Assembly: GCF_011761265.1 (NCBI RefSeq)
Contig: NZ_JAAOZB010000001.1
Span: forward strand, 868,001 to 932,000
Source of the DNA: Microbacterium halimionae
GTDB taxonomy: Bacteria; Actinomycetota; Actinomycetes; Actinomycetales; Microbacteriaceae
DNA length: 64,000 bases
Reading direction: 5' to 3'
This document shows, in pieces, positions 43,099 to 51,612 of this stretch. The notes beneath the pieces are model-generated. The model worked only from the letters and a program-made list of their open reading frames with translations. It was not told the DNA's origin and made no database searches. The position numbers and the translations under genes were made by a program. Position 1 is the first letter of the stretch; each line of letters begins with the position of its first letter.

Positions 43099-44154
43099 AT
43101 GAGCGACACGACGGTGGTACCTGCTTCACACGAGCGCGCGCGCACGAGCGCCCCGACTCTCGAAGATGTTGCGCGCGAGGCGGGTGTTTCGCTTGCCACG
43201 GCGTCGCGTGCGCTCAACGGGTCAACCCGCAAGGTCGCAGATTCGTATCGCGAGCGCGTTGAAGCCGCGGCGCTTCGACTTGGCTATACCGCCAATCTCT
43301 CCGCGCAAGCCACGGCACGTGGAACGTCGGCTGTCGTCGCGCTCTTGGTCGCCGATATTGCCGACCCCTACTTCGGTCAGCTTGCGGCGGGAGTCGCGCG
43401 CGGCGCCGACGAAGCTGGTCTCATCGTGACGATCTCGATCACCGAACGCAGCCTCGAACGTGAATTACGCCTCGTGCGTGCTCTCCGGGGACAGCGTCCG
43501 AGGGCTCTCATTCTTGCGGCTTCACGAAGTGATGACTCATCGGCGCCCGAATTGCAGGCTGAGCTTGATGCGCTTGCGGCAGCAGGCGGGCGGATCGTCG
43601 CTCTCGGGCCCGGCGCCGGCGAGGTGCGAAGCGTTCTCGTTGACAACAGATCCGGCGCGCGTGCATTAGGCGCGGCACTCGCAGCACGCGGGTATCGCCG
43701 CGCTATCGTGCTGGCAGCTGATGAGGGCGTGCGGACCTCCGATGAGCGCATTGCAGGCTTTGATGCTGGGTTCACCTCAGGTGGCGGCAGCATCGATCGC
43801 ATCTACCGTGACGGCTTCACACGCGAAGGTGGGCACGCACTGATGCAACAGGCGCTCCGCGATGGGGTTGAGCCGGGAACCCTCGTGTTCGGAGTCAGCG
43901 ACGTTGTCGCCATCGGCGGACTCGTCGCTATTCGTGAGGCCGGACGCACCGTGGGCGATGACATCGCAGTCGCGGGTTTTGACGATATCCCCGCCAGCCG
44001 TGACCTCACACCTGCTCTGACAACAGTGCACGTTCCGCTCGAAGACGTCGGCTACGAGGCACTCCGTGCCGCGGTTGATAACGATTGGCACCCAGACGCC
44101 GTCGTCACTCAGCTCGACGTGCGAATGCGTGAAAGCACGCCGGATAGATCGTGA
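43099..44154 (+). CDS. LacI-family transcriptional regulator
   Basis: A 351-residue repressor with an N-terminal extension of about 18 residues before PTLEDVAREAGVSLATASRALNG. Full effector domain with AVAGFDDIPASRDLTPALTT. It starts 10 bases behind the isomerase gene and is probably the last gene of that operon, so it is likely self-regulated through the operator at 39701. The same protein may also act at the related AAGCGCTT sites at 12987, 24337, 29991 and 32230. Confidence 0.92.
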   Translation: MSDTTVVPASHERARTSAPTLEDVAREAGVSLATASRALNGSTRKVADSYRERVEAAALRLGYTANLSAQATARGTSAVVALLVADIADPYFGQLAAGVARGADEAGLIVTISITERSLERELRLVRALRGQRPRALILAASRSDDSSAPELQAELDALAAAGGRIVALGPGAGEVRSVLVDNRSGARALGAALAARGYRRAIVLAADEGVRTSDERIAGFDAGFTSGGGSIDRIYRDGFTREGGHALMQQALRDGVEPGTLVFGVSDVVAIGGLVAIREAGRTVGDDIAVAGFDDIPASRDLTPALTTVHVPLEDVGYEALRAAVDNDWHPDAVVTQLDVRMRESTPDRS

Positions 44155-44251
44155 CGCGCGTCGCGTTCGGGGCTGACGCCCACCGGCGATCTCGTCATCG
44201 CCGACATGTCAAGACCGCATCACACCCGGACTCGTTAGGTTGGACAAATAG

Positions 44252-44629
44252 GTGCCCACGGTAGACGACATCATCGATCAGCTAGAAGACTGGCGCGGCG
44301 ACGTGCTCGCGCGCGTTCGTGGTCTGATCAAAAACGCCGAGCCCGGTGTCCTCGAAGAGACCAAATGGCAGAAGCCGACGAACCCGCTCGGCGTCGCGAC
44401 GTGGAGCGTTGAGGGAATCATCTGCACGGGCGAGACCTATAAAGACAAGGTCAAGTTCACGTTTGCCAAAGGTGCGTCGCTTGACGATCCCGAGAATGTC
44501 TTCAACGCAAGCCTCGATGCGAACGTCCGGAGGGCGATCGATATTCGTAAGGGCGAAGAGATCGATGCACCAGCACTCCAGGCTCTTGTGCAAGCCGCAG
44601 CAGCGCTCAACAGATCCACTCGATCGTGA
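44252..44629 (+). CDS. DUF1801 (YdhG-like) protein
   Basis: A 125-residue protein with the DUF1801 pattern: LEETKWQKPTNPLGVATWSV, YKDKVKFTFAKGASLDDPEN and FNASLDANVRRAID. Relatives include iron-handling YdhG/Fra-like proteins, but most members have no known role. GTG start; stop overlaps the glycerate kinase start as GTGA. A weak 7-bp hairpin (44184-44203) lies between it and the LacI gene. Confidence 0.8.
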   Translation: MPTVDDIIDQLEDWRGDVLARVRGLIKNAEPGVLEETKWQKPTNPLGVATWSVEGIICTGETYKDKVKFTFAKGASLDDPENVFNASLDANVRRAIDIRKGEEIDAPALQALVQAAAALNRSTRS

Positions 44630-45732
44630 CGCGCGTCGTCTTCGCACCCGACAGCTTCAAGGGTTCGATTTCAGCAGCGGATGCCGCAGCAGCACTCGCG
44701 CGAGGGTGGAGCGCCGAGCGGCCCGGTGACGTTGTTGAGCTGCTGCCGATGGCTGATGGCGGAGAGGGAACCGTTGACGCGTTTGCTCTCGCGCTCCCGC
44801 ACGCCCGACGCATGCCGATCACGGTCACAGGGCCCGATGGCGCCGCGGCTAGCGCATCGTGGTTGCTGGTTCCCGGGGGCCGTGACGGAGACGCGGCTGT
44901 CGTCGAACTCGCCTCGACATCCGGCATTGAGATGCTCGGTGAGAATCTGCTGCCGCTCGATGCGCAGACCCTCGGATTCGGCCAGGCGATTGCGGCGGCC
45001 CTCGACCACGGTGTCGAGCGACTCGTGCTGGGCATTGGATCGAGCGCGTCGACTGACGCGGGGGCCGGAATGCTCACGGCCCTTGGCGGGAACTTCTTCG
45101 ACGCATCCCATACGCCGGTGCAGCCCGGACTCCGCGGTCTCAATGCAGTCGCGCAGGCCGATATGTCGGAGTTGCGTGCTCTCCCGCCGGGCGGGGTCAT
45201 CGTGCTGAGCGATGTCACGAATCCGCTCTGCGGGTCGCGGGGTGCCGCGGCCGTCTTCGGTCCGCAGAAAGGTCTTGTTTCGGAGATCGCTGAAGCCGAC
45301 CGCACGCTCGCGCGCTTCGCAAAGCTCCTCGGCGGCAACTCAGATGCGCCGGGTGCCGGAGCCGCTGGCGGCGCCGGGTTCGCCCTCGCCGCGTGGGGCG
45401 CAACACTCGTACCCGGAGCAGGTGAGGTCGCACGGCTCATCGGCCTGCCACAGGCGATCGCTGCGGCATCCGTCGTCGTCACGGGTGAGGGTTCGTTTGA
45501 CGGGCAGTCTGCCGGTGGCAAAGCGCCCGCTCACGTCGCGATGATCGCCGCCGCAGAGGGCACTCGTGTCAACCTCGTAGCAGGGCGAATCGCCTCGGAT
45601 GTCGTGACCGCTGGATTCGCGGAGGCCGTCTCGCTGACAGCACTAGCGGGCTCAGCTCGCAGTGCGCTCGCTGAGCCCGCTCGGTGGCTTGTGCAGGCCG
45701 GCGCGACTATCGCTCGAGCACACGCCGACTGA
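44626..45732 (+). CDS. glxK: Glycerate kinase
   Basis: A 368-residue enzyme of the GarK/GlxK family, which phosphorylates D-glycerate (usually to 2-phosphoglycerate) with ATP. Hallmarks: APDSFKGSISA at the N-terminus, PMADGGEGTVDAF, GIGSSASTDAGAGML and GEGSFDGQS. In many bacteria it completes galactarate/glucarate or glyoxylate breakdown; here it is more than 25 kb from the uronate operon, which itself should end in 2-oxoglutarate, so a direct link is not needed. It converges on dps with four bases between the stops. Confidence 0.93.
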   Translation: MTRVVFAPDSFKGSISAADAAAALARGWSAERPGDVVELLPMADGGEGTVDAFALALPHARRMPITVTGPDGAAASASWLLVPGGRDGDAAVVELASTSGIEMLGENLLPLDAQTLGFGQAIAAALDHGVERLVLGIGSSASTDAGAGMLTALGGNFFDASHTPVQPGLRGLNAVAQADMSELRALPPGGVIVLSDVTNPLCGSRGAAAVFGPQKGLVSEIAEADRTLARFAKLLGGNSDAPGAGAAGGAGFALAAWGATLVPGAGEVARLIGLPQAIAAASVVVTGEGSFDGQSAGGKAPAHVAMIAAAEGTRVNLVAGRIASDVVTAGFAEAVSLTALAGSARSALAEPARWLVQAGATIARAHAD

Positions 45733-45736
45733 TTTC

Positions 45737-46297
45737 TTACTTCTTGGGCACGCGGTTTTCTGCGCTCACCATCCACGACAGCTGCTCGAGGCGCTCAAGC
45801 ACACCGTGCAGCACATCAGCCGTGGTGGGGTCTTCTTCGTCAACGGCGTCGTGCACTTCACGAATCGTCGACGTCACGTCGTCGATCCGTTCGGTGATGA
45901 GGTCGATGACCTCAGCCGTGTCGACTTCGCCCTGGGGAAATTCGGGAAGAGTCGTGGTCTCTGCCACGACGTCACTTCGCCCGTCGGGGAGAGCGTGAAG
46001 CGCTCGCATGCGCTCGGCAACATCGTCACCGAATTCGCGTGCCGCGTCGATGATCTCGTCGAGCTGCAGGTGCGTGTCGCGGAAGTTCTTGCCGACGACG
46101 TTCCAGTGGGCTTGCTTGCCCTGAAGCGAGAGCTCGATAAGGTCGACGAGCACCTTCTGCATGCTCTCGCTGAGCTCTTCCGACGCGCTGAAGCCGCGCT
46201 CTGCGTTCTGGTTGTCGGTCAGTTCAGCGCCGGTACCCCCGCGTGCCGCGCGACGGTTGTTCTTGGGCGTTGCTCCGGACTTTGTTGCTGTAGCCAT
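45737..46297 (-). CDS. dps: Dps, DNA-binding ferritin-like protein
   Basis: A 186-residue miniferritin that oxidises and stores iron with peroxide and shields DNA. Ferroxidase-site residues are visible: His64 in QAHWNVVG, then His76, Asp80 and Glu81 in DTHLQLDEI. An extended N-terminal tail rich in Lys and Arg (about 20 residues, KSGATPKNNRRAARGG) could bind DNA. ATG 46297 with AAAGGAG upstream; a 39-residue upstream extension lacks a ribosome site. Confidence 0.93.
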   Translation of the reverse strand: MATATKSGATPKNNRRAARGGTGAELTDNQNAERGFSASEELSESMQKVLVDLIELSLQGKQAHWNVVGKNFRDTHLQLDEIIDAAREFGDDVAERMRALHALPDGRSDVVAETTTLPEFPQGEVDTAEVIDLITERIDDVTSTIREVHDAVDEEDPTTADVLHGVLERLEQLSWMVSAENRVPKK

Positions 46298-46394
46298 CTT
46301 GAGGCTCCTTTCGCTGTCGGACGAGTCGACGATACGGAATCGGCGCATCCGGCTGCGGGGGATTGCGTGCTGCCTGTGGCAGTGATAATCGCGC

Positions 46395-46682
46395 TCAGAT
46401 TGCGAGAGCCGCAAGCCCGGGGAACGACAAGTCGTGCCCCGATGAAGTCTTTACGCAGCGAAGGAGGGTGTGACTGCATCCGCGACAGATCAGGGTCACG
46501 CTTGCCTCATCTATCTCGGCTGTCGTTTCGGCGAGAGCGCCGGTGAGGTCGCAGAAGCGGCACGTGACCTGGGCCAGGGTCATGTCCGCGGTGAAAATTT
46601 CACTCAGCACGCCACTGGCCGCGTTGCCATCGACACGACCGATATCGACGGCACCTGTCGCGGGGTGGAATCGAGGCATCAT
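46395..46682 (-). CDS. DUF6510 protein with a probable zinc ribbon
   Basis: A 95-residue protein with two Cys pairs, CRFC and CRGC (with a further Cys in LLRCVK), as in a small zinc-ribbon. It matches what I know as DUF6510, found in actinobacteria next to a flavin reductase and a sulfite-oxidase-like enzyme, as here. The start overlaps the reductase stop (ATGA), giving a three-gene operon. Possibly an assembly or electron-transfer partner (inference). Confidence 0.75.
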   Translation of the reverse strand: MMPRFHPATGAVDIGRVDGNAASGVLSEIFTADMTLAQVTCRFCDLTGALAETTAEIDEASVTLICRGCSHTLLRCVKTSSGHDLSFPGLAALAI

Positions 46683-47407
46683 GTTCCTCCGAATCGCTCC
46701 GTTTTGATCCTTGCGTCATTGAATCCGGATGCCTGGAGGAGGCGGGTCGTTGCCTCAACAAAACCAGTGGGTCCGCAGATATAGACAAGCGGGTCGTCGG
46801 CTGGCGAGATAACGGATGCCGCAGCTGTTGCAGCGTCGAGTCGTGCTGCAGGACGCGACCACCCCGCTGGGGTTGTGCGCGTATAGACCCAGTCGAGGGC
46901 GAAGCGTGAATCCATCAGCGCCGCCAGCTCGTCGGCGTAGAAGGCTTCGATTGGACTCCGCACCGAATACAGAAGTTTCATCGGTGCGGCACTGGCGTCT
47001 GCCGCGTGCGCTCGCGCTATCGAGACGAGCGGAACGATGCCCGACCCGCCGGCTATGAGCTGCACCGGCTCGGTTTGGGCGGCAGTCCACACAAAGTAGG
47101 CACCGAGCGGTCCGCGCACTTCAAGCTCATCGCCGATCATCATGTCTTCCACGAGGTAGGGAGACACTTCACCGTCGGGCAACTCATCGACCGCGATTTC
47201 GACGAGATCGCCTTCACCGTATGAGGCGAGCGAGTACGAACGCGCTGCTTGGTACCCGTCTTCAGCTGTCAATCTCAGGTCGAGATGCTGCCCAGGAAGA
47301 TTGCCCGGCCACCCCGGCACTCGCAGAAAGAGGATGCGGGCGTGATCGTTGACCTGCTCCGCCCGCTCGAGTCGGGCATGGAGCCAGGCGGAAACGCCGC
47401 CGCTCAC
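46679..47407 (-). CDS. FAD/NAD(P)-binding oxidoreductase (ferredoxin reductase-like)
   Basis: A 242-residue flavin reductase. FAD-binding ARSYSLAS (RxYS), the GGSGIVPL motif for NAD(P)H, and YICGPTGFVEAT near the C-terminus. There is no 2Fe-2S domain. GTG 47407 overlaps the upstream stop as GTGA; the open frame to 47509 would intrude into that gene. It probably passes electrons between NAD(P)H and the molybdopterin enzyme encoded upstream. Confidence 0.88.
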   Translation of the reverse strand: MSGGVSAWLHARLERAEQVNDHARILFLRVPGWPGNLPGQHLDLRLTAEDGYQAARSYSLASYGEGDLVEIAVDELPDGEVSPYLVEDMMIGDELEVRGPLGAYFVWTAAQTEPVQLIAGGSGIVPLVSIARAHAADASAAPMKLLYSVRSPIEAFYADELAALMDSRFALDWVYTRTTPAGWSRPAARLDAATAAASVISPADDPLVYICGPTGFVEATTRLLQASGFNDARIKTERFGGT

Positions 47408-47997
47408 CAGTAGCGCTCTTCTTTCCAGGGATCCCCGTACATGTTGTAGCCGTTCTGTTCCCAGAACCCGGGCTCGTCTGTGGCCTGCAGGGTGAGACCA
47501 CGCACCCATTTCGCTGATTTCCAGAAATAGAGGTGCGGAACGAGGAGGCGTGCGGGTCCGCCGTGTTCGGGCTCAAGCGGTTCGCCCTCGAACTCGGTAG
47601 CAATCCACGCTTTTCCCTCGAGCAGATCCTCAAGGGGCACGTTGGTCGTGTAGCCGCCATACGAATGCGCCATGACGTAGGCACCATCCGTTTCGATGTC
47701 GGCGAAGAGCTTGTCTAGTGAAACACCGCGCCAGTTCGTTGCGAGTTTCGACCACCGCGTCACGCAATGGATGTCAGTGTGCACATCCTCGACGCCGAGC
47801 GCGAGCATTTCATCCCACGACCACGTCGAGCGCTCGCCACTCTCGGAGACAATCGTAAGTTCCCAATCGGCGGTCTCAATGCGAGGCGTTGGCCCCGCCG
47901 ATAACACCGGAAAGTCTTCGGTCAGATACTGACCGGGGGGAAGATTCTCGTCGGACTCACGACGTCGCCCACCAAATCCACGCGATAAAACCGCCAT
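47404..47997 (-). CDS. Sulfite-oxidase-like molybdopterin oxidoreductase
   Basis: A 197-residue protein consisting of the molybdopterin domain only. Cys78 in the HCVTRWSK segment is the expected molybdenum ligand; VMAHSYGGYTTNVPLEDLL and PHLYFWKSAKWVRG complete the fold. No Tat signal, so it is cytoplasmic, unlike MsrP. ATG 47997 has AAGGAGAGG eight bases before it; GTG 48003 is a less likely start. It heads the operon with the flavin reductase and DUF6510. Substrate unknown. Confidence 0.88.
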   Translation of the reverse strand: MAVLSRGFGGRRRESDENLPPGQYLTEDFPVLSAGPTPRIETADWELTIVSESGERSTWSWDEMLALGVEDVHTDIHCVTRWSKLATNWRGVSLDKLFADIETDGAYVMAHSYGGYTTNVPLEDLLEGKAWIATEFEGEPLEPEHGGPARLLVPHLYFWKSAKWVRGLTLQATDEPGFWEQNGYNMYGDPWKEERYW

Positions 47998-48024
47998 GCG
48001 CACCTCTCCTTAGCTGAGGCGAAT

Positions 48025-48369
48025 CTACCGACTCTCAGCGTTGTCAGCGACCGGAGCGTGAGGAACATTGTCGAAATGTTCGGAGACAAGCATGATGCCA
48101 CCGGAAGAGTTCGCTGAACTTGCCAACTCTTCCATCCACTCGGGACTCAACATCGTGGGTTCAGCATCGTCGAACACGAAGCGAAGCGGTATCGACTCCT
48201 GCAGCCAGATTGTGCTGCGACCGCGCGGCTGATCTTCCGGATGACGCCACGAAAGGGTGAAGCTTTCGCCGCGGCGAAGCTTGGTCGCAATGATGACCTT
48301 CAGGTGCGCGAGAGCTCGATCCTCGATGTGGATCGGTGTCGCGCCTCCGCCGTAATAAATCGTGCCCAT
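48025..48369 (-). CDS. DUF7882 family protein, copy 1
   Basis: A 114-residue protein (MGTIYYGG...) sharing HIEDRALAHLKVIIATKLRR and STIWL, then EWMEELASSANSSGG, with two neighbours at 48439 and 48781. The family is typical of Microbacteriaceae and is sometimes mislabelled as a DNA ligase; nothing here supports that. No ribosome site; TATTGT ends seven bases before the ATG, suggesting a leaderless mRNA. A 20-residue acidic C-terminal tail is specific to this copy. Confidence 0.78.
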   Translation of the reverse strand: MGTIYYGGGATPIHIEDRALAHLKVIIATKLRRGESFTLSWRHPEDQPRGRSTIWLQESIPLRFVFDDAEPTMLSPEWMEELASSANSSGGIMLVSEHFDNVPHAPVADNAESR

Positions 48370-48438
48370 ATCACCAACAATAGCTCTCAGAAACCACCAT
48401 GGTGATCACTATTTTCAGCGCCGGATACACTCGTTAAT

Positions 48439-48756
48439 ATGGGCCGATTCATCTACGACACGTCATCCAATTCTGTCGACATCGATGACCGCACGCTTGC
48501 GCATTTGCGCATCGTGGTGATGAACAAGTTGCGGCGTTCCGAATCGTTCATGTTCGATTTTGAAGTGGGTGATGGCAGCGGTCGTCGAAGCTACTGGATT
48601 GCACCCAGCGTGCCCATCCAGTTCCACTTCTACGGGAGTCGCACACCGCAGATCAACCGCGCCTGGGTGGAAGATCTGATGTTGGCCGCGTCTGGTCCTA
48701 ACGGACTTTCGCTCACTCCTGAACCCGCAGACAGCGCGCCGCCGATTACTGGTTGA
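48439..48756 (+). CDS. DUF7882 family protein, copy 2
   Basis: A 105-residue paralogue of the genes at 48025 and 48781, but more divergent (IDDRTLAHLRIVVMNKLRRS, SYWIAPSVPIQFHFYG). Transcribed divergently from copy 1. TACACT ends seven bases before the ATG and no ribosome site is present, so a leaderless transcript is likely. Confidence 0.78.
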   Translation: MGRFIYDTSSNSVDIDDRTLAHLRIVVMNKLRRSESFMFDFEVGDGSGRRSYWIAPSVPIQFHFYGSRTPQINRAWVEDLMLAASGPNGLSLTPEPADSAPPITG

Positions 48757-48780
48757 CGACGGCCTGCAAGAACTGCAGGT

Positions 48781-49089
48781 CTACTCTTTTTCCAAATGCT
48801 CGGAGACGAGCATGATGCCGCCGGACGAGTTGGCGGAATTCGAGAGCTCTTCGATCCACTCCCGGCTGAGCGTTGCCGGCTCGGGATCGTCAAAAACGTA
48901 GCGCATGGGGATCGAGGGGTGCAGCCAAATAGTGCTGCGCCCGTTCTCATCGTCGTCAGGGTGAGTCCACGAGAACGTGAAACTTTCGCCTCGTCGCAGT
49001 TTTGTCGAGATCACGACTTTGAGGTGCGCGAGCGCTCGGTCTTCGATCTGGATCGGTGCTTCTGACCCGCCGTAATAGATGGTTCCCAC
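48781..49089 (-). CDS. DUF7882 family protein, copy 3
   Basis: A 102-residue protein starting GTG GGA ACC (MGTIYYGG by homology to copy 1), nearly the same as copy 1 through IEDRALAHLKVVIST and EWIEELSNSANSSGG. An upstream in-frame start at 49152 would add an Arg-rich stretch with no counterpart. TATCGT ends six bases before the GTG, again without a ribosome site. It probably arose by local duplication of copy 1. Confidence 0.78.
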   Translation of the reverse strand: MGTIYYGGSEAPIQIEDRALAHLKVVISTKLRRGESFTFSWTHPDDDENGRSTIWLHPSIPMRYVFDDPEPATLSREWIEELSNSANSSGGIMLVSEHLEKE

Positions 49090-49216
49090 ACCGACACGAT
49101 AACGCGTCCGCTTTCGTGGCGTTGGTGCTGCCCGTACGCACCGCCTGATCAAGTGTCAAGGGGGCTGCATTTCCTAGGTACGGGCGACATTGTTGAATGA
49201 CAATAAGGAGGCGGCT

Positions 49217-49375
49217 ATGAATCCACGCCCGAATCCGGAGAACATGCCGGAGCCCTCGGCAACCGACGCGCTTTTTGCGTCCGTTCCTCGAATCGACGTC
49301 ATCGACGGCGAGCTAGTTCCGTTTGACTGGAGTAGCTCTGCACAGGATGCGCATTCGTCGAGTCCCGCACTATGA
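49217..49375 (+). CDS. Possible small acidic protein
   Basis: A 52-residue frame (MNPRPNPENMPEPSATDALF...) whose ATG is preceded by a perfect AAGGAGG at the right distance, which is its main support. Its last 77 bases overlap the 3' end of the convergent LacI gene. No family recognised. Confidence 0.45.
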   Translation: MNPRPNPENMPEPSATDALFASVPRIDVIDGELVPFDWSSSAQDAHSSSPAL

Positions 49376-50357
49376 GGCGAGTCGGAAGAGTGATTGAGTT
49401 TTCGGAGAGCGGGTTACCCGCAGCGGCCGCTGCGAGATGATCTACGGCGATCGCCGCCATCTCGCGAATCGGTTGCCGCACCGTGGTGAGTGACGGCAGG
49501 AGCCACCGTGATTCGCGTAGATCATCAAAGCCCACGACAAGGACGTCGTGTGGAATGCTGCGATCCGCGTCCGCGGCAGCCGCGTAAACGCCTGCTGCCA
49601 TATCGTCGGAGCACGCGAAAACCCCCAGCCGCTCGCCAGGGTGAAGCTCGCGCATGATGTTAAGCGTCGCATCCCGAGCGGAGGCTGTTCCCCAGCTTGC
49701 GGTGACGGTGTCGACGTAAGCATTCGGTCGTACGTCGCTGAGACGTTCGATAAACCCGCTCGCACGGGCCCGGCCAAAGCGGTACGGCGGATTGCCACCG
49801 ACAACCAGAAACCGGGTGGCTCCCATGGCAGCCAAGTGAGTTGCGGCATCCGCTCCGCCGATCTCGTCGGTTGTTCGCACGTGGGATAGGGGGAGTGTCG
49901 CCTCGGCGCGCGGATCGACAACGATCATCGGAATGCCGGCCTCCGTGAGTACAGCGCGCTGAGTGGCCGTCGGCACCATGATGCCGAGCGCAACGCCTGC
50001 CGATCCCCGTCGGCGGATGCGCATGGGCCAGTCGTCATCTGGGGTGTCTCGTTCTTCCGTGAGCACGAGATCGTAGCCGTGGCGGGCTGCGGCGCTTCGT
50101 GCTCCGGCGGTGACCTCGTCGGCGTAAGCGTGATGAAAGCTTCCAAGCACGAGGTCGAATAGTCGCGTCGCGGCGGGAGGGCGACCGCCAGCTCGGGGTG
50201 AACGTGAATATCCGAGTTCTCGTGCGGCGGTCAGCACTCGCCGCCGCGTTGCTGGGGCGAGGTCGCCTCGTCCGGCGAGCGTGCGCGAGGCCGTGGCGAT
50301 ACTCACCCCTGCGGCTTCTGCCACTTGGGCAAGCGTTACGCGGTCAGAAATGCTCAC
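49299..50357 (-). CDS. LacI-family transcriptional regulator
   Basis: A 352-residue repressor starting at GTG 50357 (MSISDRVTLAQVAEAAGVSIATASRTLAGRGDL), followed by a hinge and effector domain ending TRLIVRDST plus an extra 18-residue tail. No clear ribosome site; the frame is open upstream for another 108 codons but without LacI features. Divergent from the Gfo-ThuA-Gfo operon with the palindrome TTTTGCGCAAAA between them, so it likely controls itself and that operon. Confidence 0.9.
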   Translation of the reverse strand: MSISDRVTLAQVAEAAGVSIATASRTLAGRGDLAPATRRRVLTAARELGYSRSPRAGGRPPAATRLFDLVLGSFHHAYADEVTAGARSAAARHGYDLVLTEERDTPDDDWPMRIRRRGSAGVALGIMVPTATQRAVLTEAGIPMIVVDPRAEATLPLSHVRTTDEIGGADAATHLAAMGATRFLVVGGNPPYRFGRARASGFIERLSDVRPNAYVDTVTASWGTASARDATLNIMRELHPGERLGVFACSDDMAAGVYAAAADADRSIPHDVLVVGFDDLRESRWLLPSLTTVRQPIREMAAIAVDHLAAAAAGNPLSENSITLPTRLIVRDSTNAHPVQSYSSQTELARRR

Positions 50358-50365
50358 GCGTTTAG

Positions 50366-50377
50366 TTTTGCGCAAAA
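50366..50377. promoter_or_regulatory. LacI-type operator TTTTGCGCAAAA
   Basis: A perfect 12-bp palindrome nine bases upstream of the LacI start and 60 bases upstream of the divergent Gfo gene. Its AT arms differ from the other sites, which fits a separate regulator. Confidence 0.6.
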
Positions 50378-50436
50378 AGCTAGCGCCGTGTCTCAGTGCA
50401 TGAGATTGTCGAGCAAGCGGCGAGGAGGCCACGGGA

Positions 50437-51612
50437 GTGAGAACGAGAACTTTGCGGATTGCCATGATCGGCACCGGCTTTATGGGGCGTATGCATTCGC
50501 ACGCGTGGCGTACAGCGCCGCGATTCTTCGATCTCCCGCGCGATGTCGAATTGACGACACTCGTGGGGCGGAACGGTGTCGTCACAGAGCGCGCCGCGAC
50601 TGAACTGGGATGGCTCGAACACGCGACCGACTGGCGCGATGTTGTTGCGCGCGACGACATCGACGGGATCGATATCTGCACACCCGGAGACAGTCACGCC
50701 GAGATCGCTATCGCGGCGCTCGCCGCGGGCAAGCATGTGCTCTGTGAGAAGCCGCTGGCCAACTCTCTCGCCGAGGCCGAGGACATGGCCAAAGCCGCAG
50801 ACCGCTCGGATGCTGTCGCCATGTGCGGTTTCAGCTACCGCCGCACTCCCGCGCTTGCGTACGCGCGGGAGCTCATCCGAGAAGGGCGCGTCGGCAACAT
50901 TCGGCACGTGCGTGCGCAGTACCTTCAGGACTGGCTGAGCGATCCCGATGCCCCCTACACCTGGCGGCTCGATCGTGACCGGGCGGGCTCTGGAGCGCTC
51001 GGCGACATTGGCGCTCACAGTATCGATACTGCGCAGTGGCTGGCAGGAGACGAGATCGTCGGGGTTTCGGCGGCGCTGCAGACGTTTGTGGTATCCCGTC
51101 CCGTCATGGAATCGCAGCAGGGGCTCGGTGGTATCGCGGTAGCCGATGCCGAGCGGATGCCTGTCACCGTCGACGACGCTGTCGCATTCACGGCGCGCTT
51201 TCGCGGAGGTGCCTTCGGTGTCTTTGAAGCAACCCGCATGGCGACCGGCCGGCGAAACGCGAATCGGATCGAGATCAACGGTGACCGCGGAGCGATCTCG
51301 TTCGACTTTGAGCGTATGAATGAGCTCGAATTCTTCGACGCGACTCTGCCGAAGTCAGAACAGGGTTTTCGTCGCATCCAGGTGACCAACGCTGAGCACC
51401 CGTACGCGGGTGCGTGGTGGCCAGTCGGGCACGGGCTCGGATACGAACACCTCTTCACTCACCAGGCGGTCGACTTCGTGCGCGCTGTCGCGGGCGAAGC
51501 GGCAACAGAGCCCACCTTTGCCGACGCGGTGGTGGTGCAGCGCGTGCTTGCCGCGGTGGAAAAGAGCGCGGCGGAAGACAGCAGATTCACTCCCGTAGAA
51601 AGCAGCAACTGA
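50437..51612 (+). CDS. Gfo/Idh/MocA-family oxidoreductase of the ThuA operon
   Basis: A 391-residue sugar oxidoreductase: MIGTGFMGRMHSHAW, CEKPLANS, and LGDIGAHSIDTAQWL in the active site. GTG start behind GAGGAGG. The stop overlaps the ThuA start (TGATG). In Rhizobium the ThuAB pair handles 3-keto-trehalose, and relatives oxidise disaccharides at C3; a 3-keto-glycoside reaction is the best guess. Confidence 0.9.
   Translation: MRTRTLRIAMIGTGFMGRMHSHAWRTAPRFFDLPRDVELTTLVGRNGVVTERAATELGWLEHATDWRDVVARDDIDGIDICTPGDSHAEIAIAALAAGKHVLCEKPLANSLAEAEDMAKAADRSDAVAMCGFSYRRTPALAYARELIREGRVGNIRHVRAQYLQDWLSDPDAPYTWRLDRDRAGSGALGDIGAHSIDTAQWLAGDEIVGVSAALQTFVVSRPVMESQQGLGGIAVADAERMPVTVDDAVAFTARFRGGAFGVFEATRMATGRRNANRIEINGDRGAISFDFERMNELEFFDATLPKSEQGFRRIQVTNAEHPYAGAWWPVGHGLGYEHLFTHQAVDFVRAVAGEAATEPTFADAVVVQRVLAAVEKSAAEDSRFTPVESSN

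Noticed and set aside
44184..44203. CGGCGAT/ATCGCCG hairpin after the LacI gene at 43099
   Set aside because: A 7-bp stem without a T-run; may be a weak terminator but not strong enough to list as one.
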